Translations under genes and position numbers: made by a program | The notes under the pieces: model-generated | Told to the model about the DNA's origin: nothing | What the model saw: only the letters and a program-made list of their open reading frames with translations | Databases searched by the model: none | Assembly: GCA_903928325.1 (NCBI GenBank) | Contig: CAIYQF010000116.1 | Location: 1 to 15,921 of the forward strand | Source: an uncultured beta proteobacterium | Lineage (GTDB): Bacteria; Pseudomonadota; Gammaproteobacteria; Burkholderiales; Burkholderiaceae_C | DNA length: 15,921 bases | Direction: 5' to 3' | Part shown: positions 7,117 through 13,588 of the stretch, piece by piece | Numbering within the stretch: the stretch's first letter is position 1 | Layout: every line of letters begins with the position of its first letter

Positions 7117-8019
7117 ATGGAGTTCCGCTTGATACCCTCACAACACAAACCCCGCGCTGGCGTTTTGCAGCGCCGCACTTTCTTAAGTGCGGCGTTACCA
7201 GGAATGCTCCTGGCGAGTTCGCTGAGCCATGCGCAGGAACCTACGGCAATGGAAAAAATCCGTTCCCGAGGTCTCTTGAAAATTGCCCTGTACAAGGACA
7301 ATGCGCCCTACTCTGATGGCAGCGCGTCGAAGATGCACGGCGTCGACGTCACAGTAGCCGAAGCGCTCGCGCGTGAAATGGGACTTGGCACCAGCTTTTT
7401 ACCCTTTGATGCCGGCGAGAACATGGGCGACGACTTGCGCAACATGGTGTGGAAAGGCCACTACCTGGGCTACGGCCCGGCCGACGTCATGCTGCACGTT
7501 CCTGTGGACAAATACTTCATGCAGGAAAACCGCCAGGCCTTTATCTTCGGCCCCTATGCACGCGAGCACCTTGTGGTGTTTCACAACCAAAAAAAAATCG
7601 CCCAGGTCTACAACCCAGAGGACCTGGCCGATGCCCGCATGGCGGTGGAGCGAGGAACGGGTGCGGCCAGCGCATTGATGGGCTACAAAGGTGGATTGCT
7701 GCGCAATAAGGTTTCGATCTTCAAGGACGGAATCGTGGCGGCGCAAAGCGTTATCAAGGGCGATCACGACGGCGCCTTTGTGTCGCTGGCCCAGGCGGAA
7801 GCGGCTGTATTTGCGGCAGGTCTTGCACGCAGCGACTGGAGCTTTTCAAAAATGGTGCTTCCTGGCGTGCCTCCCACGGGCTGGCCCCTGGGAATGGCGG
7901 TCAAAGCGGACAACAAGGAACTGGCCGCCCTGCTGGACAAAGCCATGGACGCACTGCGCAGCCGGGGCGATTTGCTGAAAATCTACCAGTCCCACGGACT
8001 GACATTGGCTGCGCCCTGA
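7117..8019 (+). CDS. Quinoprotein dehydrogenase-associated periplasmic binding protein (MoxJ/XoxJ-like)
   Basis: A 300-residue family-3 type solute-binding protein. The N-terminus is Tat-like (QRRTFLSAALPGMLL, twin Arg 19-20) with cleavage near SHAQEP. The body has the order expected of the quinoprotein-associated group (TIGR03871-type from memory): LKIALYKDNAPYSD, GVDVTVAEALAREMGL, a long DDLRNMVWKGHYLGYGPADVMLHVPVD segment, GPYAREHLVVF, then LADARMAVERGTGAAS and a final helix. Related proteins are MoxJ/XoxJ, thought to help assemble or activate the dehydrogenase, and LutA of the Methylorubrum lanthanide-uptake cluster. ATG 7117 is preferred over a TTG at 7108. No ABC permease of the family-3 type is nearby, which favours a dehydrogenase-maturation role or a Lut-like role over amino-acid import. 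Confidence 0.85.
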   Translation: MEFRLIPSQHKPRAGVLQRRTFLSAALPGMLLASSLSHAQEPTAMEKIRSRGLLKIALYKDNAPYSDGSASKMHGVDVTVAEALAREMGLGTSFLPFDAGENMGDDLRNMVWKGHYLGYGPADVMLHVPVDKYFMQENRQAFIFGPYAREHLVVFHNQKKIAQVYNPEDLADARMAVERGTGAASALMGYKGGLLRNKVSIFKDGIVAAQSVIKGDHDGAFVSLAQAEAAVFAAGLARSDWSFSKMVLPGVPPTGWPLGMAVKADNKELAALLDKAMDALRSRGDLLKIYQSHGLTLAAP

Positions 8020-8042
8020 AACTCAGCCGGTCACCTGCGGCG

Positions 8043-8068
8043 TGGGCTTAGACACACGTCCAAGCCCA
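8043..8068. terminator. Hairpin between convergent genes
   Basis: TGGGCTT (8043-8049) and AAGCCCA (8062-8068) pair perfectly. After an A/C mismatch an inner GAC/GTC stem closes a four-base loop. It lies between the convergent genes ending at 8019 and 8109, where a two-way terminator is expected, but neither side has a T-run, so its strength is uncertain. The rest of this short gap shows nothing else. Confidence 0.45.
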
Positions 8069-8108
8069 TCGGGGACCTCGCCGAAAATCAGCAAAGTGGG
8101 CTAGGACC

Positions 8109-9080
8109 TCAGTTCGAGAGTATCGAGTGCGGCTCACGCCCCACCGGGACGGTACGCAGCGGCTTGCGGCTGGCGGTGTCGATGATGGTCATGTCGTCCG
8201 ACAGGCCGTTGGCCACAAAAAGGCGGCTGCCGTCGGCGCTGAGCGACAAGCCCCACGCCCGTTTGCCGACCAAGGCCAGGCCGCGCAGCTTGCGGGTCGC
8301 AACATCAATTTCTGCCACATGGTTGGCGCGACCCAGGGCCACCCAGACGGTCTTGCCGTCCGGGGTCATCAGCATGCCCACCGGGGTGATGTCGGCGGCG
8401 CGCATACCGGTCACCTGCAGCTTGATGGTTTCTTTGAGCTTCATGGCCGGAACTTCCAGCACGCTGATGCTCGAACCCAGTTCATTCGTGACCCATAGTT
8501 CACCCATGTCGGGCGAGATCGCAAAGCGGCGTGGACGCATGCCGGTTTTTACCCGCCCAATGGCTTTGCGCTTGGCCACGTCGATGCCGTAAACGGCATT
8601 GGCGACTTCAGATGTGACATACACATACTTGCCGTCTGCAGTGGCCAATACGCCTTCGGGTTCGGCGCCGGTTTTGACCGAAAACACCGGCTTCTTGCTA
8701 GCCAGATCGTAGGCCGCTAGTTGGCTGTCGTCTTCAATGGACACGTAGGCGGTTTTGCCATCGGGTGACAGCGCAAAAATCTCCGGACTTTCGCCAGTGG
8801 GCAGGCTATCGATGAGCGCCCCGGCCTTAACGTCCACCACCCCAATTTGGTCGCTGTCACCGCAAGCCACCATGATGCGTTGGCCACCCTGAGCCCACGC
8901 CATGTGGCGCGGTCGCTTGCACACAGCGATGGCGCGGATGAACTTGCCCTCGTTGTCGAGTTGCTGGATGGCATTGTCCTTTTCGCTGCTGACAAAGATG
9001 TCAGCCTGGGCCAGGGAGGCGGTCAAGGCGGCAAAGCAGGCCAGAACCAGAGAACGCATGGGGTGGCAAGGGGGTGTCAT
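8109..9080 (-). CDS. PQQ-associated YVTN beta-propeller protein
   Basis: A secreted 323-residue beta-propeller protein with YVTN-type repeats: AYVSIEDDSQLAAYDLASK, YVYVTSEVANAVYGIDVAK, LWVTNELGSSISVLEV, VWVALGRANHVAEIDVATR and LFVANGLSDDMTIIDTASR. The signal peptide is MRSLVLACFAALTASLAQA. The pattern, including RPRHMAW and VACGDSDQI, matches the PQQ-dependent catabolism-associated propeller group (TIGR03866-type from memory). Members sit beside PQQ alcohol dehydrogenases and PedA/LutE-like ABC genes; their biochemical function is not established. ATG 9080 is used; ATG 9059, directly before the signal peptide core, is possible, and neither has a strong ribosome site. A near-consensus sigma54 promoter lies 67 bases upstream of the ATG. 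Confidence 0.85.
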   Translation of the reverse strand: MTPPCHPMRSLVLACFAALTASLAQADIFVSSEKDNAIQQLDNEGKFIRAIAVCKRPRHMAWAQGGQRIMVACGDSDQIGVVDVKAGALIDSLPTGESPEIFALSPDGKTAYVSIEDDSQLAAYDLASKKPVFSVKTGAEPEGVLATADGKYVYVTSEVANAVYGIDVAKRKAIGRVKTGMRPRRFAISPDMGELWVTNELGSSISVLEVPAMKLKETIKLQVTGMRAADITPVGMLMTPDGKTVWVALGRANHVAEIDVATRKLRGLALVGKRAWGLSLSADGSRLFVANGLSDDMTIIDTASRKPLRTVPVGREPHSILSN

Positions 9081-9146
9081 GGTTTTTCTCAATTCGCTGG
9101 TTGAACTTGGGGCAAAGCCGCAACGCCTTGCCTGCATGGTAACCAG

Positions 9147-9162
9147 AGCAAATTGGGTGCCA
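9147..9162 (-). promoter_or_regulatory. Sigma54 (-24/-12) promoter of the beta-propeller gene
   Basis: Read on the minus strand, 9162 to 9147 is TGGCACCCAATTTGCT, a full match to TGGCAC-N5-TTGCW. Expected transcription start is near 9136, giving a leader of about 56 bases before ATG 9080. It is divergent from the promoter-like site at 9256-9271. Confidence 0.8.
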
Positions 9163-9170
9163 CTGGGACA

Positions 9171-9188
9171 CGGACAAGGGTTTGTCCG
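9171..9188. promoter_or_regulatory. Inverted repeat between divergent sigma54 promoters
   Basis: CGGACAA (9171-9177) and TTGTCCG (9182-9188) are a perfect 7-bp inverted repeat with four bases between. It lies 8 bases behind the -24 element of the minus-strand promoter and 67 bases upstream of the plus-strand one, so it could serve as a shared activator or repressor site. It does not resemble the repeat at 1294-1320, so a common binding protein is not shown. Confidence 0.4.
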
Positions 9189-9255
9189 AATAAGCCGTGA
9201 TGGGGCTGCCCCGCGCACCACAGCCAGACCTTGGGTTTTAGTCGTCTGCATGCGG

Positions 9256-9271
9256 CGGCGCGGTTTTTGCA
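9256..9271 (+). promoter_or_regulatory. Probable sigma54 promoter of the ABC ATPase
   Basis: CGGCGCGGTTTTTGCA keeps the essential GG-N10-GC and a perfect -12 element, with two differences from the consensus -24 element. Expected transcription start is near 9282, about 80 bases before ATG 9362. It is weaker than the other four, and its GC-rich -24 half could arise by chance. A TTGCAT-N8-ATGCAA repeat (9279-9298) lies in the leader. Confidence 0.5.
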
Positions 9272-9361
9272 AGTCTCCTTGCATGTTCCACAATGCAACA
9301 ATGTGTCACGAGACCCCACACGCACGCAATCCCAACGCCGATCCACGGCTGGATATTCCCC

Positions 9362-10120
9362 ATGACCAATGAACCCCAACCCCCGGCTCTCCAAGCCCAG
9401 GGACTTCGTAAGGCCTATGGCAATAAAGTCGCGCTGCAGTCCGTGAGCCTGACCTTGCAACGCGGCGAATTTGTCGCACTGCTGGGGCCCAATGGCGCAG
9501 GTAAGTCCACCTTGATCCAGATTTTGAGCGGCCTGTTTGTGCCGGACCAGGGTGACCTGTGGGTGCTCGGGCACGATATTCGGCGCCATGCCTCGCGTGC
9601 ACTGGCGCAACTCGGCGTGGTGTTTCAGCAGTCTTCACTCGACTTGGATTTGTCGGTGCAGGCCAATTTGCTGTTTCATACCGACTTGCATGGTTTGCCG
9701 CGCGCCCTGGCCCGGGAACGAATCGAGCAAGGTCTGGCGCAACACGGCCTGCGAGCGCAGGCCAAGGAGGCCGTGCGCTCGCTGTCCGGGGGCAACCGGC
9801 GCAAGGTCGAACTCATCCGCGCCTTGTTGCACAAGCCCCGCTTTTTGCTCATGGACGAGGCGACCGTGGGTCTGGACCCGGCCTCGCGCCAAGACCTGAT
9901 GCGCTCGGTGGAAGCACTGGCCCGCAGCGGCGAAGTCGCTGTGCTGTGGACCACCCATCTGGTGGAAGAAGTGGTTAACGCGCACCGCCTGGTGATACTG
10001 AACCACGGTGCGATTGTTTATGACGGCACCCCGACCGACCTGCGCCAGCGCAACGACGGCCTGAGCCTAGAAGAGGCCTTTTTGGCCCAATGCCGCAAAG
10101 CGGCGCCAGCCAAAGCGTGA
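9362..10120 (+). CDS. ABC exporter-type ATPase, PedA/LutE-like, without its permease
   Basis: A 252-residue ABC ATP-binding protein of the DrrA/CcmA-like class that normally pairs with an ABC-2 permease. Walker A GPNGAGKST is at 42-50, the signature LSGGN at 141-145, the Walker B Asp165-Glu166 is in LLMDEATVGLD, and the switch His199 is in TTHLVEEV; all are intact. Proteins of this type with a neighbouring YVTN propeller are the PQQ-associated PedA group (TIGR03864-type from memory) and LutE in lanthanide-using methylotrophs. The partner permease (PedC/LutF) should follow, but the next gene is on the opposite strand 4 bases away, so the ATPase is an orphan here. ATG 9362 fits the family N-terminus; the frame is open to 9293, but that part shows no homology-like pattern. 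Confidence 0.85.
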   Translation: MTNEPQPPALQAQGLRKAYGNKVALQSVSLTLQRGEFVALLGPNGAGKSTLIQILSGLFVPDQGDLWVLGHDIRRHASRALAQLGVVFQQSSLDLDLSVQANLLFHTDLHGLPRALARERIEQGLAQHGLRAQAKEAVRSLSGGNRRKVELIRALLHKPRFLLMDEATVGLDPASRQDLMRSVEALARSGEVAVLWTTHLVEEVVNAHRLVILNHGAIVYDGTPTDLRQRNDGLSLEEAFLAQCRKAAPAKA

Positions 10121-10124
10121 AAGC

Positions 10125-10874
10125 TCAGTGACCCATTGCCACAGGCGGATCGGAGCGGCCTAGCCTTCCTTCGAGCAAATAGGGGTGCTCGTCGAGCAAG
10201 GCTTGCTGCAAGGCCAGGACGGCCGCTGAAGCCAGGCCACCGGATCGCCTTGTGGGCACCTCATAGTCCAGCACTATGCGGCTCGGCCCCATGGATAGAA
10301 ACAGCACCCGATCTGCCAGCGCCAGGGCCTCGGGCAGGCTGTGGGTCACAAACACCACGGTGGGGCGAGATTGCTGCCACAAGTCCATGAGCAGCGTACG
10401 CAATTGCTGCGCCGTAGGCACATCGAGTGACTGGAACGGTTCGTCCATCAGAAGCAGATCAGGCTCCACAATAAAAGCGCGCAGCAAGGCCACCCGCCGC
10501 TGCATGCCACCACTGAGCTGTCCGGGAAAACGCTCTGCGCAATCGTGCAGACTCACGCTGGCCAGCAGCGCCTTGAGCTGCGCCTCCGTGAGCGCTGGCG
10601 CCACCAGCCGGAGGTTACGGGTCACGGTCAGCCAAGGCATGAGCCGGGGCTCCTGAAACACCAGCGCCGTGCGCACCGCTGGCGCGGCATCCACCACGCC
10701 GCTGAAATCACGCTCCAGACCACTAATGACTTTGAGCAGCGTCGTCTTGCCCGCGCCCGAGGGGCCAACGATGGCGACAAACTCGCCCGCTTCCACACTG
10801 AAATGCAGGTCCCGCAGTACCGATGGACCCGCATTAAAGCTTTTGTTTTGAATGCGAACGGACAAGGCACTCAT
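10125..10874 (-). CDS. NitT/TauT-type ABC importer, ATP-binding protein
   Basis: A 249-residue ATPase of the SsuB/TauB/NrtD class. Walker A GPSGAGKTT is at 37-45; the Q-loop (VFQEPRLMPWLTV), signature LSGGMQRRVALLRA, Walker B LLLMDEPFQSLD and H-loop VTHSLPEAL are all intact. The VFQEPRLMPWLTV and PFQSLD stretches are typical of importers for sulfonates, taurine and nitrate. ATG 10874 overlaps the permease stop as ATGA, which decides the start over a GTG three codons upstream. It is the last gene of a binding protein-permease-ATPase operon. Its stop is 4 bases from that of the convergent orphan ATPase. The substrate is unknown. Confidence 0.92.
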   Translation of the reverse strand: MSALSVRIQNKSFNAGPSVLRDLHFSVEAGEFVAIVGPSGAGKTTLLKVISGLERDFSGVVDAAPAVRTALVFQEPRLMPWLTVTRNLRLVAPALTEAQLKALLASVSLHDCAERFPGQLSGGMQRRVALLRAFIVEPDLLLMDEPFQSLDVPTAQQLRTLLMDLWQQSRPTVVFVTHSLPEALALADRVLFLSMGPSRIVLDYEVPTRRSGGLASAAVLALQQALLDEHPYLLEGRLGRSDPPVAMGH

Positions 10875-11644
10875 GCGCGCCACCGGTTCAAATGCGCTTC
10901 AAGGGGCCGCAGACAGGCCGCTTCGAGCAGGAAGATAAGCGCTGAAAACGCCAGCGCATAGGCCAGGATGCTGCTGATGTCGAAGAAATGAAAGAAGCTG
11001 CCGATCTGGAAGCCCACCCCATCGCTGCGCCCCAGCAATTCAACCACCAGCACGATTTTCCAGATCAGGGCCAAACCGTTGCGCGCCGCACTAAAAAGGT
11101 AGGGGGTGAGCTGCGGCAGGTAGACCCGCAGCAGCGTGTCCCGGCGAGACAAACGGTAAACCTGCGCCACTTCCATCAGGCCCTGATCGATGGCCCGCGC
11201 GCCTTCGCGCAGCGTCACTGCGACCATGGGCACCTTGTTGATCACCACGGCCAAAATCGCTGCGGTTTCGTTCAGACCAAACCAGATGTAGCACAGGATG
11301 GTGGTAACCAGCGCTGGAATATTGAGCGCCAGGATGAGCAGCCCGTCCAACGTTTGGTCCACGCGGCGAGACCGCCCCATCAGAATGCCTAGCGCCACCC
11401 CCACCAGCATGGACAGGACAAAACTCAGCGCCACCCGCTGCAAGGTGCGGCCCAGGTGAAACAGCAAGTCGCCGCTTTGTATTTCGTGCCACAGGGCGAG
11501 CAAGACGCTGCTGGGCGCAGGCAAGGCTTTGCTTTGCAGTCCCATGGCGGCAAGCTGCCAGACCACGGCCAGCAGCAGCAACGGCGCAGCGCGCAACCAC
11601 GCTGCGCCGTCCGTCCTGAAAACAGGCCTTACTTCTTCCCGCAT
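10871..11644 (-). CDS. NitT/TauT-type ABC importer, permease
   Basis: A 257-residue integral membrane protein of the SsuC/TauC type with about six hydrophobic segments, starting with LLLLAVVWQLAAMGL. The cytoplasmic EAA loop that docks on the ATPase is seen as EGARAIDQGLMEVAQVYRL followed by LPQLTPYL. ATG 11644 has AAAGGG six bases upstream and overlaps the end of the binding-protein gene by 16 bases; a start at 11668 would overlap by 40 and lacks such a site. The 4-base ATGA overlap with the ATPase gene makes the three genes one translationally coupled unit. Confidence 0.92.
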   Translation of the reverse strand: MREEVRPVFRTDGAAWLRAAPLLLLAVVWQLAAMGLQSKALPAPSSVLLALWHEIQSGDLLFHLGRTLQRVALSFVLSMLVGVALGILMGRSRRVDQTLDGLLILALNIPALVTTILCYIWFGLNETAAILAVVINKVPMVAVTLREGARAIDQGLMEVAQVYRLSRRDTLLRVYLPQLTPYLFSAARNGLALIWKIVLVVELLGRSDGVGFQIGSFFHFFDISSILAYALAFSALIFLLEAACLRPLEAHLNRWRA

Positions 11645-12678
11645 GTCGGCCCTTTGAAGCCTGGCCAAAAAGTGCCCGGTGCCAGCGATGTTGATTTGCC
11701 CACCAGCTTGTCACCGCCGACTTCTGCAAGCACGCGGTAGGCGGAAGCGACCGTGGCCACCGCATCGGCTTCAATGCAGTGTGGGATACCGCTGCGATAG
11801 CCATTGCGCAGGGCGATAAATGTGGCATCGTCCTCTGCGCGCATCAGGGGGCGCAGCCGCTCCCATTCTTCGTCCGAGCGGGCCATGAGCGACTTGGCTT
11901 CTAGGGATGCTGAAAAGAAGCGATCCAGCGCCGCAGGGTTACGGGTAGCCCAGTCGTCGCGAAAAACCCAACCAACCATGGGAATGGGCCTGTCGATGCC
12001 CAAGCCCGCCAGAATCTCAGGCAAACGGATGAGCGGCCGCATGCCCCGCGCCTCCAGGCGGGCGTCATAGTGCCAAAGGTTGAGTGCTGCGTCCACCTGT
12101 GCGCTGGCCACCAGTTCGTTGAGCAAGGGCGGCGCAGCAAACACCGGGCGCGCGGCCTTTGTCAGGTCGATACTGTGCTTTTTGCTCGCATAAGCCCGCA
12201 GCAACAGCCAGACCTTGTCATGAGGACCGCCTGAAATGCCAATGCTGCGGCCCTGAAGGTCGGCAACCGAGTGCATGCCGCTGTCGGGCTTGACCATGAT
12301 GGAGCCTACCGCGTTGGAATACGGGACAAAGGTGTACGGATTGCCTTCGGCGCGCTGGCGGCTCACCCAGATCCAGTCGGAGACGATCACATCGACCGCG
12401 CCGCCCTGCAAGGCCACGGTCGATGCGTCTCCCGAGGCCAGCGGAATGACCTTTAAGGTGAATCCGTATTTTTTGGTCAGGTTGCGCGCCTCCATCACAT
12501 CAAGCTCCCAGTTCACTGTGCCAAATTTGAGCACTCCCACCCGGACCGTGGGCGCGATTTCTTCAGCAGCCATGGAAAGGGATGCCCACGCCAGCAGACC
12601 TGGCAGCATGAACAGGCGCAAAGCCTGCAAAACCAAGGGTTTCCACCGGCAAATAGCAGCTATCAAATGAATCCTCAT
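11629..12678 (-). CDS. NitT/TauT-type ABC importer, periplasmic binding protein
   Basis: An SsuA/NrtA/NMT1-type solute-binding protein, 349 residues from ATG 12678. Family features are VRVGVLKFGTVNWELDVM, the LASGDASTVALQGGAVDVIVSDWIWVSRQR segment (quoted in part: GDASTVALQGGAVDVIVSD), a LQGRSIGISGG hinge, and DAALNLWHYDARLEARG. The ligand is not predictable. The start is uncertain: the sigma54 promoter at 12690-12705 would begin transcription near 12679, so ATG 12678 would be leaderless. ATG 12609, or a TTG between the two such as residue 15 or 17, would give a normal secretion signal (ALRLFMLPGLLAWASLSMAA). The first codons also carry ATTTGATAGCTGCTATTT, like a short repeat common between genes in Comamonadaceae. 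Confidence 0.85.
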   Translation of the reverse strand: MRIHLIAAICRWKPLVLQALRLFMLPGLLAWASLSMAAEEIAPTVRVGVLKFGTVNWELDVMEARNLTKKYGFTLKVIPLASGDASTVALQGGAVDVIVSDWIWVSRQRAEGNPYTFVPYSNAVGSIMVKPDSGMHSVADLQGRSIGISGGPHDKVWLLLRAYASKKHSIDLTKAARPVFAAPPLLNELVASAQVDAALNLWHYDARLEARGMRPLIRLPEILAGLGIDRPIPMVGWVFRDDWATRNPAALDRFFSASLEAKSLMARSDEEWERLRPLMRAEDDATFIALRNGYRSGIPHCIEADAVATVASAYRVLAEVGGDKLVGKSTSLAPGTFWPGFKGPTCGKK

Positions 12679-12689
12679 GCCTCAATCAC

Positions 12690-12705
12690 TGCAATAGGCG
12701 TGCCA
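12690..12705 (-). promoter_or_regulatory. Sigma54 (-24/-12) promoter of the NitT/TauT importer
   Basis: Read on the minus strand, 12705 to 12690 is TGGCACGCCTATTGCA. It matches every defined base of the sigma54 consensus TGGCACG-N4-TTGCA except that the N4 is CCTA with the TTGC intact, making it the best of the five. Transcription should start near 12679, one base before ATG 12678. A CGGCG-N6-CGCCG hairpin (12725-12740) lies just upstream, after the stop of the 12750-13370 gene, with no T-run. Confidence 0.8.
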
Positions 12706-12749
12706 CAGCGCAATCGGTCACCGTCGGCGACAAGGCGCCGGGCTTGGCA

Positions 12750-13370
12750 TCAGTCAATGACCAGATGGTCAATCCAGCGCGCGCCGGGGCTCACATCATC
12801 GCGCAAGTCGGGGGAGTAAGGGGGGATATCGGGCGTGGCTGAGGGCGCACTGATGTGGTTCAGGTCAATAGCCTGCGCATGGCCGACCAAACTCCCCGTC
12901 TGCCATTCCAATCGATAGTAGCTGCCGTTCCACAGCTTGGCACCAAAGTCGCGGGGCTGCTTGTACAAGAACAAAAGGCTGTGTTCCAGCCAGACTAGAT
13001 TGCCGTCAGTGATGGTCTGGGGATTGCGGTACGGATAGGCAACATGACAGCTAATCTCAACCGCGCTTTCCAGGCACTTGAACTCCTTCATCGACAAAAA
13101 ATGGTCTGTAAAGCGCGCGCTGTCCATCGTCAACTTGAATGCCACCTTATGCCGATCCACCGGAGTGAACTGGACGGTGGCAATAGGAACGCGGCTGCCA
13201 TCGCGCATTACCGCAAGCACCGTCTTGCTCCCTTGCAAGACCCCTTCTTGCGCGCAGGCGCGCCCCAATTGCCCAAAAAACAGGGCCAAAGCCACAGCCC
13301 ACGTCGCAAAGTTGCACGCAGCGGAGAAAAAACGGTAAGGGTTCAGAACCGCACTCCTAGTACCAGCCAC
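12750..13370 (-). CDS. Secreted protein of unknown function
   Basis: I do not recognise this family. The 206-residue frame (GTG start at 13370) begins with a plausible long signal peptide (arginines at 5 and 13, hydrophobic WAVALALFFGQLG, cleavage after ACA at 38-40). The mature part is about 166 residues, with only two cysteines (99 and 108, in FKCLESAVEISCH) that could form a disulfide. It is rich in aromatics (YPYRNPQ, LLFLYKQPRDFG, NGSYYRLEW), with an acidic, proline-rich tail (SATPDIPPYSPDLRDD). It looks like a beta-rich periplasmic domain. The start overlaps the end of the TonB-receptor-like remnant by 28 bases on the same strand, and the ABC importer operon follows, so it may once have worked with an uptake system. 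A later GTG inside the hydrophobic stretch is possible but would lose the basic N-terminus. Confidence 0.7.
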   Translation of the reverse strand: MAGTRSAVLNPYRFFSAACNFATWAVALALFFGQLGRACAQEGVLQGSKTVLAVMRDGSRVPIATVQFTPVDRHKVAFKLTMDSARFTDHFLSMKEFKCLESAVEISCHVAYPYRNPQTITDGNLVWLEHSLLFLYKQPRDFGAKLWNGSYYRLEWQTGSLVGHAQAIDLNHISAPSATPDIPPYSPDLRDDVSPGARWIDHLVID

Positions 13371-13507
13371 AGACTGCGCAGATCGCCGATGGGAGGCGCG
13401 CCGGGAATCCTTTTGCCAGCCGCCACTGGCGTGGCGGCGGCGCTGTTTAAGCCACGTACCAAACCATAGCTGCTTTGGTACGTGGCATCAATCAACGGGC
13501 TATGGAA
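13343..13507 (-). pseudogene. TonB-dependent receptor-like remnant, C-terminal 54 codons
   Basis: On the minus strand an open frame of 54 codons follows an in-frame TGA at 13510-13508 and ends with TGA at 13345-13343. It has no start codon context. It reads FHSPLIDATYQSSYGLVRGL, then GKRIPGAPP and finally RSLWLVLGVRF. A GxRIPGxP element near the end followed by a last amphipathic strand ending in Phe is typical of the C-terminus of TonB-dependent outer membrane receptors. The rest of the gene, about 2 kb, is missing: a DUF1097 gene with its terminator stands where it should be. The remnant overlaps the start of the 12750-13370 gene, suggesting an original receptor-secreted protein-ABC importer order. 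Confidence 0.6.
13451..13486. repeat. Perfect 13-bp inverted repeat with 10-base loop
   Basis: GCCACGTACCAAA (13451-13463) is exactly complementary to TTTGGTACGTGGC (13474-13486), with CCATAGCTGC between. It lies inside the TonB-receptor-like remnant, where a hairpin this good is not expected from coding constraint. No T-run follows on either strand, so it is not a standard terminator. Confidence 0.8.
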
Positions 13508-13540
13508 TCACACAAGCGCAAAACTGAATTTAAGCATTGC

Positions 13541-13565
13541 AAAAAGCCTGGGGGTTCCCCCAGGC
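13541..13565 (-). terminator. Rho-independent terminator of the DUF1097 gene
   Basis: GCCTGGGGG (13546-13554) and CCCCCAGGC (13557-13565) form a perfect 9-bp stem with a tiny loop. On the minus strand it is followed by five T (13545-13541). It lies 24 bases past the DUF1097 stop and separates that gene from the remnant and ABC operon downstream. Confidence 0.9.
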
Positions 13566-13588
13566 CCTGGTTTATCTAGGCCGATGCG

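Noticed and set aside
7117..8019. Ordinary amino-acid ABC binding protein
   Set aside because: No family-3 permease or ATPase is adjacent, and the gene sits directly after pedF in the pattern of quinoprotein-associated proteins.
13044..13469. 141-codon plus-strand reading frame
   Set aside because: It lies antisense to the secreted-protein gene and the receptor remnant, with no signal or family pattern.
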